Below are positions 7,834-16,802 of a DNA stretch of 28,794 nucleotides, piece by piece. Position 1 is the first letter of the stretch. Every line of letters starts with the position of its first letter. The position numbers and the translations under genes were made by a program. The notes under the pieces are model-generated. The model had not been told where the DNA came from. It did not search any database and saw only the letters and a list, made by a program, of their open reading frames with translations. Origin of the DNA: an uncultured Bacteroidales bacterium (GTDB lineage: Bacteria; Bacteroidota; Bacteroidia; Bacteroidales; Paludibacteraceae); assembly GCA_937891905.1 (NCBI GenBank), contig CALATT010000122.1:1-28794 (forward strand), read 5' to 3'.

Positions 7834-9384
7834 TTATGCGTTTACTATCTGCTTATAGAGTTCCTTTGGATCAGTAGCCTTGCGGATGAGTTCGTGCAAT
7901 TCTGCTATCTTCACGCGCTCTTGTGTCATGGTATCGCGGAAACGAACAGTTACACAACCATCATTTAATGTGTCATGATCTACGGTGATACAGAATGGAG
8001 TACCCACAGCATCCTGACGGCGATAGCGCTTACCGATTGAGTCTTTCTCATCGTATGCCATCTTGAAATCAAACTTGAGCATATCCATTATCTCGCGTGC
8101 TTTCTCTGGCAGGCCATCTTTCTTCACGAGCGGCATGACGCATGCCTTAACAGGCGCGAGTACTGGAGGCAAATGGAGCACCACGCGTGTATCGCCGCCA
8201 TCCAAGGCTTGCTCCTCGTAGGCAGAGCACATCACGCTGAGGAACATACGGTCCACACCAATAGAAGTCTCGATAACATATGGAGTGTAGCTCTGATTGA
8301 TTTCTGGATCAAAATACTCGATTTTCTTACCTGAATGCTTTGCATGCGAACTGAGGTCGAAATTAGTACGGCTGTGAATACCCTCTACTTCCTTGAATCC
8401 GAATGGCATTTGGAACTCTATATCCGTAGCTGCATTTGCATAGTGCGCTAACTTATCATGGTCATGGAAGCGGTATTTCTCATCGCCCAAACCGAGTGCT
8501 TTATGCCAACGGAGACGGAATTGCTTCCAATGGTCAAACCATTTGAGTTCCTCTCCTGGGCGCACAAAGAATTGCATTTCCATTTGCTCGAACTCACGCA
8601 TACGGAATACGAATTGGCGTGCAACAATCTCGTTACGGAAAGCCTTACCTATCTGTGCAATACCGAATGGTATTTTCATACGACCTGTCTTCTGCACATT
8701 GAGGAAATTGACAAATATACCTTGTGCCGTTTCTGGGCGAAGATAGATCTTCATCGCTCCATCAGCTGTAGAGCCCATCTCGGTAGAGAACATAAGGTTG
8801 AATTGGCGCACATCAGTCCAGTTGCGTGTACCGCTAATAGGGCATACTATTTCCTCATCAATGATGATTTGCTTGAGTTCCTCCAGATTGCTATCGTTCA
8901 TGGCTTGTGCAAAGCGCTCATGTAGCGCATCGCGCTTGGTTACATATTCCAACACACGACCATTCGTTTGCTTGAACATCTGCTCGTCAAAACTATCTCC
9001 GAAGCGCTTGCGTGCCTTAGCACACTCTTTCTCTATCTTCTCGTCGTATTTAGCAAGCTGGTCCTCTATAAGCACATCAGCGCGGTAGCGTTTCTTGCTA
9101 TCCTTGTTATCGATTAGAGGATCATTGAAAGCATCCACATGACCAGAAGCCTTCCATGTGGTAGGATGCATAAAAATAGCGGCATCGATACCTACTATAT
9201 TCTCATTGAGAAGCGTCATCGAATCCCACCAATAACGCTTAATATTATTCTTCAGCTCTACGCCGTTCTGACCGTAATCATAAACAGCGCCAAGGCCGTC
9301 ATAAATCTCACTACTTGGGAATACGAATCCGTATTCTTTGCAATGCGCAACGATCTTCTTAAATGTTTCTTCTTGTGTAGCCAT
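7834..9384 (-). CDS. glyQS: Glycyl-tRNA synthetase, single-chain dimeric type
   Basis: 516 residues. It charges tRNA-Gly with glycine in the cytoplasm and is a class II synthetase of the homodimeric type, not the two-subunit GlyQ/GlyS form. Visible signatures are CKEYGFVFPSSEIYDGLGAV at the N-terminus, the class II motif 2 region PFGIAQIGKAFRNEI, the downstream RQFVFRMREFEQMEMQFFV, and the motif 3 region YTPYVIETSIGVDRMFLSV. The C-terminal anticodon-binding domain begins near LPPVLAPVKACVMPL. The start at 9384 gives the usual N-terminus and leaves a roughly 60-nt leader below the promoter at 9453-9484. It is the first gene of the block leading through murC to ftsZ. Confidence 0.97.
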   Translation of the reverse strand: MATQEETFKKIVAHCKEYGFVFPSSEIYDGLGAVYDYGQNGVELKNNIKRYWWDSMTLLNENIVGIDAAIFMHPTTWKASGHVDAFNDPLIDNKDSKKRYRADVLIEDQLAKYDEKIEKECAKARKRFGDSFDEQMFKQTNGRVLEYVTKRDALHERFAQAMNDSNLEELKQIIIDEEIVCPISGTRNWTDVRQFNLMFSTEMGSTADGAMKIYLRPETAQGIFVNFLNVQKTGRMKIPFGIAQIGKAFRNEIVARQFVFRMREFEQMEMQFFVRPGEELKWFDHWKQFRLRWHKALGLGDEKYRFHDHDKLAHYANAATDIEFQMPFGFKEVEGIHSRTNFDLSSHAKHSGKKIEYFDPEINQSYTPYVIETSIGVDRMFLSVMCSAYEEQALDGGDTRVVLHLPPVLAPVKACVMPLVKKDGLPEKAREIMDMLKFDFKMAYDEKDSIGKRYRRQDAVGTPFCITVDHDTLNDGCVTVRFRDTMTQERVKIAELHELIRKATDPKELYKQIVNA

Positions 9385-9452
9385 ATTGTGTAATATATTA
9401 TATTTAGTATTGCAGATAAATTATATTTTCTTATTTACTCATGAATTGGGTG

Positions 9453-9484
9453 CAAAGGTAATAAAAATTTTGCAAATATGCAAG
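9453..9484 (-). promoter_or_regulatory. Bacteroidota-type promoter for glyS-murC-ftsQ-ftsA-ftsZ
   Basis: Read on the minus strand, CTTG (9484-9481) is followed after 20 bases by TACCTTTG (9460-9453), matching the Bacteroidota -33 and -7 elements (TTTG-N19-21-TAnnTTTG). Transcription would start near 9447, giving a leader of about 60 nt. Confidence 0.8.
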
Positions 9485-9485
9485 T

Positions 9486-9509
9486 AAAAAACTCCCCAGA
9501 TGTTTTTTT
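9486..9509 (-). terminator. Possible weak terminator after the HAD phosphatase gene
   Basis: On the minus strand AAAAAAC and GTTTTTT form a 7-bp stem around a 9-base loop, the second arm doubling as a U-tract. It lies 28 bases past the phosphatase stop and just upstream of the glyS promoter. The stem is nearly all A-T, so the call is tentative. Confidence 0.35.
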
Positions 9510-9536
9510 ATTCAATGTTTATTCGCATGTTCGTAT

Positions 9537-10190
9537 TTAACTACGGATGAATTGTTCCAATTCAGCCGGATAATCAATGATATGCGTTGCGTTTGCATTC
9601 ATAAGAGCTTCGCGCGACACAAATCCCCACGAGCATGCTATGAATGGCAATTGTGCATTCTGAGCTGTCTCCATATCCACCAAACTATCGCCCACATACA
9701 ATACAGATGAAGTTGTATCTGATGTATGATTGGTCATGCAGAATATATCATATACAATCTGCGGATCGGGTTTGCGTGCTATTCCTTCGCGTTCTCCCAA
9801 GATGACATCAAAAATACCCGGAAAAAGTTGATTCACAATCTTCTCCGTAGCGGCTTGGTACTTATTGCTTGCCACAGCCAAGGTATGCCTTGCTTGTTTT
9901 AGGTTTTGCAGTAATTCTACAATTCCTTCGTACGGGCGCGTGTAATCAGCATTATGCGCATCATAATAAGGCACAAAAGCCGTATAGACGCGCTCTACAT
10001 TCTCTTCTGTCCGCTCATTCTCGGGCAAAGCACGACGGATAAGGTTTTTCACTCCATTACCCACCAAGGCTGGATACTCCTCAATAGCATGCATAGGAAA
10101 ACCTGATTGCATTAAAGCATGATTGCATGCATGCCCCAAATCGTCAATAGTATTAAGTAATGTTCCGTCTAAATCGAAGATTATTAGCAT
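9537..10190 (-). CDS. HAD-superfamily phosphatase, phosphoglycolate-phosphatase-like
   Basis: 217 residues. All HAD motifs are visible: motif I IIFDLDGTLLNT (residues 3-14, with nucleophile and acid/base aspartates D6 and D8), motif II VASNK, motif III lysine in REGIARKPDPQ, and motif IV VLYVGDSLVDMETAQNA. An alpha-helical cap lies between motifs I and II (subclass IA, as in phosphoglycolate phosphatase Gph). The substrate cannot be told from sequence; phosphoglycolate or another small phosphate ester is likely. It is the last gene of the long minus-strand run, 20 bases after the lipoate ligase homologue. Confidence 0.9.
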   Translation of the reverse strand: MLIIFDLDGTLLNTIDDLGHACNHALMQSGFPMHAIEEYPALVGNGVKNLIRRALPENERTEENVERVYTAFVPYYDAHNADYTRPYEGIVELLQNLKQARHTLAVASNKYQAATEKIVNQLFPGIFDVILGEREGIARKPDPQIVYDIFCMTNHTSDTTSSVLYVGDSLVDMETAQNAQLPFIACSWGFVSREALMNANATHIIDYPAELEQFIRS

Positions 10191-10210
10191 ATTATTTTAG
10201 ATTGCAAATT

Positions 10211-10834
10211 TTAAATTTTAGATTTTGAGAGGGTATTTTCCAGTGATTGTCTAAAGGCATGTATATCACCTAAATTTATTATATCGCGCAAGTTACGCAC
10301 GCGTTGGCGAACAGACTGCACGGCATGTTTTTGTAGTTTCTCCACCGAAGGAGTAATGGCGTTTTGTAATGCCTCCAAATCCACATCGTATAACATACAA
10401 GCATGTACCACGGTACCTGTTGGCACTGTATAACAGGCCGTTCCTGCCACTTTGCGGTCTGCGACCAACACATCGTTATGCGCCGTTGTAACCGCCGCAT
10501 AACCCAATTCGTTAAGAGCAGTGGCTAACATCGCCAAGAATAGATCAAATACCTCTTGATTATGCGTAGAAGGAGAGATGAATGAAATCATTAGATTTCC
10601 TTTATCCGCATAGACACATCCTCCCCCACTCTTACGCTGCACTACGCGCACTCCATGGGACGAACAAAAAGCCTCATTCACCTCTTGCTCACGCACTTGA
10701 TGACGACCATAAATAACCGTAGGAGGTACAATCCAAGTGAATAGTGTGGGTTCGGACACATGCTGCACCATTTCGTATTCAAGATCTAAATACTGCTCAA
10801 GATGCAAACCTTCTATGGGACGAATGATGGTCAT
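10211..10834 (-). CDS. Lipoate-protein ligase A family protein (short form)
   Basis: 207 residues from the ATG at 10834, which overlaps the stop of the guanine deaminase gene (ATGA); an in-frame ATG at 10870 would overlap it by 40 bases. The biotin/lipoate transferase fold is shown by RKSGGGCVYADKGNLMISFI (the family pattern R-x-x-G-G-G-x-V-x-x-D-x-G-N) and by DVLVADRKVAGTAC, whose lysine matches the catalytic K of the R-K-x-x-G-x-A motif. The usual role is transfer of free lipoate to 2-oxo-acid dehydrogenases or glycine cleavage protein H. At 207 residues it lacks the C-terminal accessory domain of E. coli LplA (about 337 residues), so it may need a partner or act as a lipoyl or octanoyl transferase. 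An AT-rich stretch follows into the phosphatase gene. Confidence 0.85.
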   Translation of the reverse strand: MTIIRPIEGLHLEQYLDLEYEMVQHVSEPTLFTWIVPPTVIYGRHQVREQEVNEAFCSSHGVRVVQRKSGGGCVYADKGNLMISFISPSTHNQEVFDLFLAMLATALNELGYAAVTTAHNDVLVADRKVAGTACYTVPTGTVVHACMLYDVDLEALQNAITPSVEKLQKHAVQSVRQRVRNLRDIINLGDIHAFRQSLENTLSKSKI

Positions 10835-12102
10835 ATAATACGCGGGGCTGTGATTTCCTTTCCTTGACAAAAACGATGAGTCAATTGGCGGTCATCGCCT
10901 AAATAAATATAGCGTTCCAAACGATGCTGCAGTGTATAATTATCAAAATTGAGGTTGGTATCATCCACCACCAACGCATCAAAAGCATATCCTGGTTCGA
11001 AACTACCCACTTTACCAAAGAATGAACCACCCGATTTTGTAGCTAAATAGAATGCTTCGCTCAATGATAAAAACTTATCACGATGATTGGAATGCACCCA
11101 TTTCATCTTCGCCATTTGCAGGGTGTAGTGGATAGCTCTGAAGATAGAAAAACCACTTCCTGCAGAAACATCCGAACCCAATGCCACAGGTATTCCTGCT
11201 TCCATAAATCGGCGTATAGGGGCTATTCCCGAACCGAGGTTACAATTCGAGGTTGGGCAATGTACTGCAAACACGCGATTGCGGCGCATCAACTCAAACT
11301 CCTCTTTATCCGTATAGCAACAATGAGCCATCAATGTAGGCGTCTGACCAAAGAGCCCATATCGATTATAGGCATCGCCATAGCAAGAGGCTTGCGGTTC
11401 TAAGTCCTTCACCCACTCTATTTCCGATTGATTTTCACTCAAATGGGATTGCACTGGTAGTTGTTTATCATGCGCCAAGTGGCCCATCTCATTAAGCATC
11501 TCAGGCGTACAACTGGGCACAAAACGCGGCGTAACGATGGCTGAGATGAGCGGCATAGAAGCTGTATGCGCTATAAGCAAGTCCATTCCTTCTTTCCACT
11601 GCTCCACGGTATTGGTCAGTCCTTCTGGACTATTACGATCCATACCCACCAAACCAATCATTCCGCCCATATTCGCTTCATGCAAAAGATCGGCTAATAG
11701 ACACGAAGCAGCGGGATGGATAGTAGCATATATTGCGGCGCGCATAGTACCTAATTTCCACAAGTCATGCACAAAACGACGATACATACGCTCCGCGTAC
11801 TTCACATCGCTATATTTCATTTCCTCGGGGAAAGTATAGGTGTTGAGCCAAGGCAACAACTCCATATCCATCGCTATTCCCAAATTGCGGTATTGCGGAG
11901 CATGCACATGCAGGTCATTCATGGCTGGCATCAACATCTGATTGCCGAAATCAACCAATTCTACATCTGCGTATTCATCTGGTAATGAAGCGTATGTATC
12001 TATCACATTCCCATCATCGCCTACCACCACATACCCACGCTCCAAGAGCACAAAACGCTCTGGAGTGGGAGTATATAATATATTTGCTCTATAGGCAATC
12101 AT
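10831..12102 (-). CDS. guaD: Guanine deaminase (amidohydrolase family)
   Basis: 423 residues from the ATG at 12102, chosen because it forms an ATGA overlap with the GtrA gene stop. The metal-binding H-x-H occurs in MNDLHVHAPQYRNLGIAMDM, where HAPQY is typical of guanine deaminases; further metal and catalytic motifs are QSHLSEN, AHCCY, HCPTSNCNLGSG and LGSDVSAGSGFS. The enzyme converts guanine to xanthine and ammonia in the cytoplasm (purine salvage or degradation). The last aspartate motif G-S-D-V-S-A-G differs slightly from the common G-T-D-V-A-G-G but retains the aspartate. A related amidohydrolase specificity cannot be excluded. It has no obvious functional link with its neighbours. Confidence 0.88.
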   Translation of the reverse strand: MIAYRANILYTPTPERFVLLERGYVVVGDDGNVIDTYASLPDEYADVELVDFGNQMLMPAMNDLHVHAPQYRNLGIAMDMELLPWLNTYTFPEEMKYSDVKYAERMYRRFVHDLWKLGTMRAAIYATIHPAASCLLADLLHEANMGGMIGLVGMDRNSPEGLTNTVEQWKEGMDLLIAHTASMPLISAIVTPRFVPSCTPEMLNEMGHLAHDKQLPVQSHLSENQSEIEWVKDLEPQASCYGDAYNRYGLFGQTPTLMAHCCYTDKEEFELMRRNRVFAVHCPTSNCNLGSGIAPIRRFMEAGIPVALGSDVSAGSGFSIFRAIHYTLQMAKMKWVHSNHRDKFLSLSEAFYLATKSGGSFFGKVGSFEPGYAFDALVVDDTNLNFDNYTLQHRLERYIYLGDDRQLTHRFCQGKEITAPRII

Positions 12103-12524
12103 GCTTCTTTTTTCTTGAAGAATAACAAACAAATCAGATAGTTCACTATTCCCGCCGTAAAGATCACTACTAAACTAATAAAATCATCACGCCATGTAGG
12201 CAACCAACTCACCGCGAATGGTAGCAAACCAAATTGCAAGAATAGATTGATTACTCGGGCCAAAACAAATCCGCCTGCGTTCTTCTTATTAGGGCGTGTA
12301 CCAAAGGTGTACCAATTAGATAAGACATAATTGGGTATCATCTCCAATATATATCCTATTGCGAAGGCCACATAGTACAAAGCCGTTCCTTTCTCTGGTT
12401 CGGTAAAGCAATATAACGCCACGAGAAAGCACCATGTTTGTACAATAGCGCCCGTTGTTCCTACCACAAAGAATCGTACAGCCGAGCGCGCTTTGACTGG
12501 CAAATATGAGGTTAATAGTCTCAT
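12099..12524 (-). CDS. GtrA-like small membrane protein
   Basis: 141 residues with four hydrophobic segments, the size and topology of the GtrA family, which acts with glycosyltransferases in surface polysaccharide or lipid-linked sugar transfer. The N-terminal RFFVVGTTGAIVQTWCFLVA and the middle AIGYILEMIPNYVLSNWYTF match the family pattern (R-F-x-x-V-G... then N-Y-x-x-x-x-x-W-x-F). It lies 20 bases after alaS, and its stop overlaps the start of the guanine deaminase gene. No dedicated glycosyltransferase is nearby. Confidence 0.85.
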   Translation of the reverse strand: MRLLTSYLPVKARSAVRFFVVGTTGAIVQTWCFLVALYCFTEPEKGTALYYVAFAIGYILEMIPNYVLSNWYTFGTRPNKKNAGGFVLARVINLFLQFGLLPFAVSWLPTWRDDFISLVVIFTAGIVNYLICLLFFKKKEA

Positions 12525-12544
12525 CTCTATCTCTCAAGGATTGA

Positions 12545-15154
12545 TTACAATGCTAATGCAGATAGCAAATATTCCATTGCTTGAGCCAGACCATTCACAT
12601 CGCGTCCACCTGCCGTAGCCATCCATGGTTGACCACCGCCACCACCTTGGATCAGTTTAGCAGCCGCTTTGATCATCGCTCCTGCGTTATTTCCTTTATC
12701 CACCAATGCTTGGCTGAGGAAGACTGCAATCGTTGGTTTGCCTTCGTATTGGGTAGCACCCACAACGGCAAATGCTTTATCCGCGCATTTAGCACGCAGA
12801 ATAGGCATCACACCACGAATCATATCGGGCGCCATTTCTCCTTGTAGGCGTACGAGTTGAATGCCTTGATAGTCCTCAGCAGCGCCAATGAGTTGGTCTG
12901 CATAGCGCTCCATTTTCTCTGCCATGAACTGCTCAATCTGCTTCTTAAGTGCTGCATTTTCGTCTATTGAGCGCTTGATTGCTCCCGTCAAGTCTGGTGC
13001 ATTATTAAATAGTGCACGCAAACCGCCCAATGTGTCTTGTGCTGCATAATAGAGATCATCCGCCTTAGCTGCTGTAACCGCCTCAATACGGCGCACACCA
13101 GCCGCGATACTTGTTTCTACCACAATACGGATAGAGCCAATCTTACCTGTGGAAGACACATGGCAACCACCACATAACTCCACTGAAGGACCGTATTTGA
13201 TGACGCGCACATCATCGCCATATTTCTCTCCAAAGAGGGCCATAGCTCCCATTGCTTTTGCTTCAGCGATAGGTGTATGACGGCTTTCCTCTAATGGCAT
13301 ATTTTGACGAATAAGTTTATTAGCTAATTGCTCCACTTGACGCAACTCTTCTGGTGTCACTTTCTGGAAGTGTGAGAAGTCAAAACGGAGTGAGTCAGCT
13401 GTCACAAGTGAACCTTTCTGCTCTACATGATGTCCAAGCACTTCTCTGAGTGCATAATGAACGATATGCGTGGCAGTGTGATTGCACATAATAGCCTCAC
13501 GGCGCTCTACATCTACCATTGCTGTCATCTCACTCTCTATATTAGAGGGCAATGTAGTAACAAGGTGCACAGCTAAGTTGTTCTCGCGCTTCGTATCAAT
13601 CACACGCGCGTCTCCCAACACGCCCGTATCGCCTATCTCACCACCCATCTCAGCATAGAAAGGTGTTTTGGATAGCACTATCTGATAGAACTCTTTTCCT
13701 TTTTGGTTCACCTTACGATAACGCAATACTTGCGTGGTGCATGCTGTTTCATCATAACCCACAAATTCGCTATCTCCTTCGCGAAGCACAATCCAGTCGC
13801 CTAATTCTTGTTTATTCGCAGAACGACCCATCTCTTTTTGATGTTCGAGTGCCTTATTATATTCCTCTTCATTGGTAGTGAATCCATTCTCGCGCAAGAT
13901 GAGTTCAGTCAAATCCAATGGGAAACCATAGGTATCTTTGAGTGTGAATACATCTACGCCAGAGATCTCCGTCTTGCCTGCTTTCTTTGCCTCTGCCATC
14001 AGTTTATCCAAGAGTGTGATACCCTTATCCAATGTGCGCAAGAATGCTTCCTCTTCGCTCTTGATAACAGGCACTATTTGTGCTTGCTGTGCCACTAATT
14101 CAGGATAAGCCTCGCCAAGATCGCTGATGAGTTGTGGCACGAGTTGATACATGAATGCCTCGCGCATCGACAAGAAAGTATATCCATAGCGGATAGCACG
14201 GCGTAGGATACGACGAATAACATATCCTGCTTTTTCGTTGCTTGGTAATTGTCCGTCAGCGATAGCAAAAGCAATGGTGCGTATATGATCGGCGATGACG
14301 CGCATTGCCACATCGGTCTTCTCATCTTTGCCGTACGCGCATCCACAGATTTCACCTATTCGCTTAAGCATTGGTTGGAACACATCGGTATCGTAATTGC
14401 TGGTTTTGCCTTGGATAGTGCGAACCAAGCGCTCAAAACCCATTCCGGTATCGATCACCTTCTTGGCTAATGGTTCTAATGAACCATCTGCCTTGCGATT
14501 GAATTGCATGAAGACGATATTCCAAATCTCGATGACTTGCGGATGATCTTTATTCACCAATTCGCGTCCTGGTGTCTGTGCTTTCTCTTCTGCAGAACGA
14601 CTATCCACATGAATCTCCGAACATGGTCCACAAGGGCCCGTGTCGCCCATTTCCCAGAAATTATCATGCTTATTACCATTGAGAATATGATCAGCAGGCA
14701 AATGTTTTGCCCAGATAGAAGCGGCTTCGTCATCGCGCGACAAGCCTTCTTCAGCAGAACCCTCAAAGACAGTCACATAGAGGTTGGATGGGTCTAATTT
14801 GAGTACATCTACGATATACTCCCACGCAAAATCAATGGCGTCTTGCTTGAAATAATCGCCAAACGACCAGTTGCCTAACATTTCAAACATGGTGTGGTGG
14901 TAGGTATCGTGTCCTACTTCCTCCAAGTCATTATGCTTACCGCTCACGCGCAAACATTTCTGGCTATCTGCCACGCGGGGATATTTAATGGGGTCATTAC
15001 CTAATATTATACCTTTCCATGGGTTCATACCCGCATTGGTGAACATCAGTGTAGGGTCGTCCTTGATTACCATTGGAGCAGAAGGCACCACTTGGTGTCC
15101 TTTAGAAGCCATGAAATCTAAAAAAGATTGTCTAATTTCTTTACTTGTCATCAT
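12545..15154 (-). CDS. alaS: Alanyl-tRNA synthetase
   Basis: 869 residues counted from the ATG at 15154; an adjacent ATG at 15151 is equally possible. Far upstream in-frame ATGs run deep into pdxA and were rejected because MTSKEIRQSFLDFMASKGH is the normal AlaRS N-terminus. Class II catalytic motifs are seen in LMFTNAGMNPWKG and GHDTYHHTMFEMLGNWSFGD. The editing/zinc site is intact: HTATH at about 559-563 and CGGCH at about 661-665, close to the E. coli positions. A C-Ala domain with a glycine-rich end (KLIQGGGGGQPWMATAGG) completes the protein. The start overlaps the end of pdxA by 11-14 bases. Confidence 0.98.
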   Translation of the reverse strand: MMTSKEIRQSFLDFMASKGHQVVPSAPMVIKDDPTLMFTNAGMNPWKGIILGNDPIKYPRVADSQKCLRVSGKHNDLEEVGHDTYHHTMFEMLGNWSFGDYFKQDAIDFAWEYIVDVLKLDPSNLYVTVFEGSAEEGLSRDDEAASIWAKHLPADHILNGNKHDNFWEMGDTGPCGPCSEIHVDSRSAEEKAQTPGRELVNKDHPQVIEIWNIVFMQFNRKADGSLEPLAKKVIDTGMGFERLVRTIQGKTSNYDTDVFQPMLKRIGEICGCAYGKDEKTDVAMRVIADHIRTIAFAIADGQLPSNEKAGYVIRRILRRAIRYGYTFLSMREAFMYQLVPQLISDLGEAYPELVAQQAQIVPVIKSEEEAFLRTLDKGITLLDKLMAEAKKAGKTEISGVDVFTLKDTYGFPLDLTELILRENGFTTNEEEYNKALEHQKEMGRSANKQELGDWIVLREGDSEFVGYDETACTTQVLRYRKVNQKGKEFYQIVLSKTPFYAEMGGEIGDTGVLGDARVIDTKRENNLAVHLVTTLPSNIESEMTAMVDVERREAIMCNHTATHIVHYALREVLGHHVEQKGSLVTADSLRFDFSHFQKVTPEELRQVEQLANKLIRQNMPLEESRHTPIAEAKAMGAMALFGEKYGDDVRVIKYGPSVELCGGCHVSSTGKIGSIRIVVETSIAAGVRRIEAVTAAKADDLYYAAQDTLGGLRALFNNAPDLTGAIKRSIDENAALKKQIEQFMAEKMERYADQLIGAAEDYQGIQLVRLQGEMAPDMIRGVMPILRAKCADKAFAVVGATQYEGKPTIAVFLSQALVDKGNNAGAMIKAAAKLIQGGGGGQPWMATAGGRDVNGLAQAMEYLLSALAL

Positions 15155-16241
15155 ATTTAGTTGTCTTAAAATCAATAAATTCTCTTCTTGGTTTGCCTTC
15201 CTTATCTTCTCTCTCAATGAAAGGCAGAGGGTTGGCACGCAGTGTATCATACTCTTTGCGTGTAGATAACACATCAATTGCCGTATAGATAGCATTACGC
15301 ATACTGGATGGGTCGGCACTACTTTTTCCTACCAAATCATATCCCGTGCCGTGGTCAGGTGATGTGCGCACGATGGAGAGGCCTGCTGTATAATTCACGC
15401 CACTCATATCGAGTGTTTTGAATGGGATAAGTCCTTGATCGTGATACATAGCCAATATTGCGTCAAAATGGTGGTAGTTGCCAGAACCAAAAAAACCATC
15501 AGCGGGATAAGGTCCGAATGCCCATATACCTTTCTCATTGGCCTTTTGGATAGCAGGAGTGATGATTTCTTGTTCCTCTTTGCCCAATAAACCTTGATCT
15601 CCTGCATGTGGATTGAGTGCGAGCACAGCGATGCGTGGTTTTTCCAACGCGAAATCGCGTTTGAGAGCCTGATTGAGTAAGTCGAGTTTTGCTAATATCT
15701 TCTCTTCTGTTATCTGCGCAGGTATTTCTGCAATAGATACATGATTGCACACCAATGCCACACGCAATCCCTCCGCCACGAACATCATGAGTGAGTTAGG
15801 ACCAAACTTAGCCTCCAAATACTCAGTATGTCCGGCAAATCCTGGTATATGCTGCGCTACAGACTCCTTGTTGATTGGCGCAGTGATGAGTGCTTGCACA
15901 GCGCCTTCTTGTAAATCCTGGCATGCGCGCTCTAATGCTGACAAAGCTGCTTTGCCAGATTCCTTAGTTGCCACTCCCAACTGCACAGGAGTTGTATCGG
16001 GGTAGCAAGTAATCATATTCAAACGACCATCTTTGGCCTGACGGGGGTGGTCAATATGATTCCATTGTATATTACGGTATGCTTCCTCAAAGGTTTGTAT
16101 ATGTTGCTTCGCCACCTGTGCATTACCATAAATGACTGGTTTAAACAACTCAAACATATGTGCCTCAAGCAGGGATTTTATAATCACTTCATACCCTATT
16201 CCATTGGTATCTCCTGCTGTAATTGCTATAATTGGTTTCAT
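15141..16241 (-). CDS. pdxA: 4-hydroxythreonine-4-phosphate dehydrogenase PdxA
   Basis: 366 residues. PdxA oxidises 4-phosphohydroxy-L-threonine in the DXP-dependent pyridoxal 5'-phosphate pathway. The N-terminus IAITAGDTNGIGYEVIIKSL is the family's G-D-P-x-G-I-G-P-E region with Pro replaced by Thr-Asn and Tyr. Three metal-binding histidines are visible: FAGHTEYLEAKFG, LAMYHDQGLIPFKTL and RTSPDHGTGYDLVG. The C-terminal 40 residues are charged and longer than in E. coli PdxA (329 residues). It starts 23 bases after the nitroreductase stop and overlaps alaS. Confidence 0.95.
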   Translation of the reverse strand: MKPIIAITAGDTNGIGYEVIIKSLLEAHMFELFKPVIYGNAQVAKQHIQTFEEAYRNIQWNHIDHPRQAKDGRLNMITCYPDTTPVQLGVATKESGKAALSALERACQDLQEGAVQALITAPINKESVAQHIPGFAGHTEYLEAKFGPNSLMMFVAEGLRVALVCNHVSIAEIPAQITEEKILAKLDLLNQALKRDFALEKPRIAVLALNPHAGDQGLLGKEEQEIITPAIQKANEKGIWAFGPYPADGFFGSGNYHHFDAILAMYHDQGLIPFKTLDMSGVNYTAGLSIVRTSPDHGTGYDLVGKSSADPSSMRNAIYTAIDVLSTRKEYDTLRANPLPFIEREDKEGKPRREFIDFKTTKYDDK

Positions 16242-16264
16242 GATTTATATATAGTTATCGTTCT

Positions 16265-16777
16265 TTACCATTGTTCGTTATGAATCTTCGCATAATTCAG
16301 TTTCTCCAAATCATACTGCTTGCGCTCCTCATCTTTATATCCTAATGAGATGACACATAATACCGTTTTATCCTCTGGTATGGCACATAGATTCTTGATT
16401 AGCTCTTGCGCACCATCACGCTGATAGACTTGACACCAACAAGCTCCTAAACCAAGATCTGCGGCCGCCAAAAGTATATGTGCAGCAGCAATAGAACCAT
16501 CTGCCATCCACATGTCAGTAAGACTGCTATCGAGTGTTACTACGATTGCAGCCGTCGCTGTTTGGAACATTCCACTGCCATAGGTACGGCAGTTCTCCAT
16601 TGCACGCAGTTTAGCCTCTTCGCGCACTACAACAAACTCCCATGGATTGGTGCGTTTGGAAGATGGCGACATGAGCGCACAGCGTAAGATATAATCTATT
16701 TTCTCCTGTTCTACCGCTTGCGTAGTATATTTGCGAATAGAACGCCTATTTTGACATAAAGATTGAAAATCCTGCAT
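16265..16777 (-). CDS. Nitroreductase family protein (FMN-dependent oxidoreductase)
   Basis: 170 residues from the ATG at 16777; a longer in-frame start at 16891 would run into the upstream barrel gene and lacks family similarity. The N-terminus QNRRSIRKYTTQAVEQEKID is the FMN-phosphate-binding R-R-S-x-R-x-Y/F motif; LRCALMSPSSKRTNPWEFVV is the second FMN motif; and AAAHILLAAADLGLGACWCQ is the dimer-interface helix ending in the G-x-x-x-C-W region. Members reduce nitro compounds, quinones or flavin-like substrates with NAD(P)H; the substrate here is unknown. The gap to the upstream barrel gene is 25 bases. Confidence 0.93.
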   Translation of the reverse strand: MQDFQSLCQNRRSIRKYTTQAVEQEKIDYILRCALMSPSSKRTNPWEFVVVREEAKLRAMENCRTYGSGMFQTATAAIVVTLDSSLTDMWMADGSIAAAHILLAAADLGLGACWCQVYQRDGAQELIKNLCAIPEDKTVLCVISLGYKDEERKQYDLEKLNYAKIHNEQW

Positions 16778-16802
16778 AGTATTTCTATTTATTATCTGTT
16801 TC

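Noticed and set aside
8458..8925. 155-residue open frame on the plus strand inside glyS
   Set aside because: It is a shadow of glyS on the opposite strand, with no recognisable domain, promoter or start context.
15155..15319. 55-residue extension of AlaRS from an upstream ATG
   Set aside because: It lies wholly within pdxA, and the canonical AlaRS N-terminus starts at MTSKEIRQSF.
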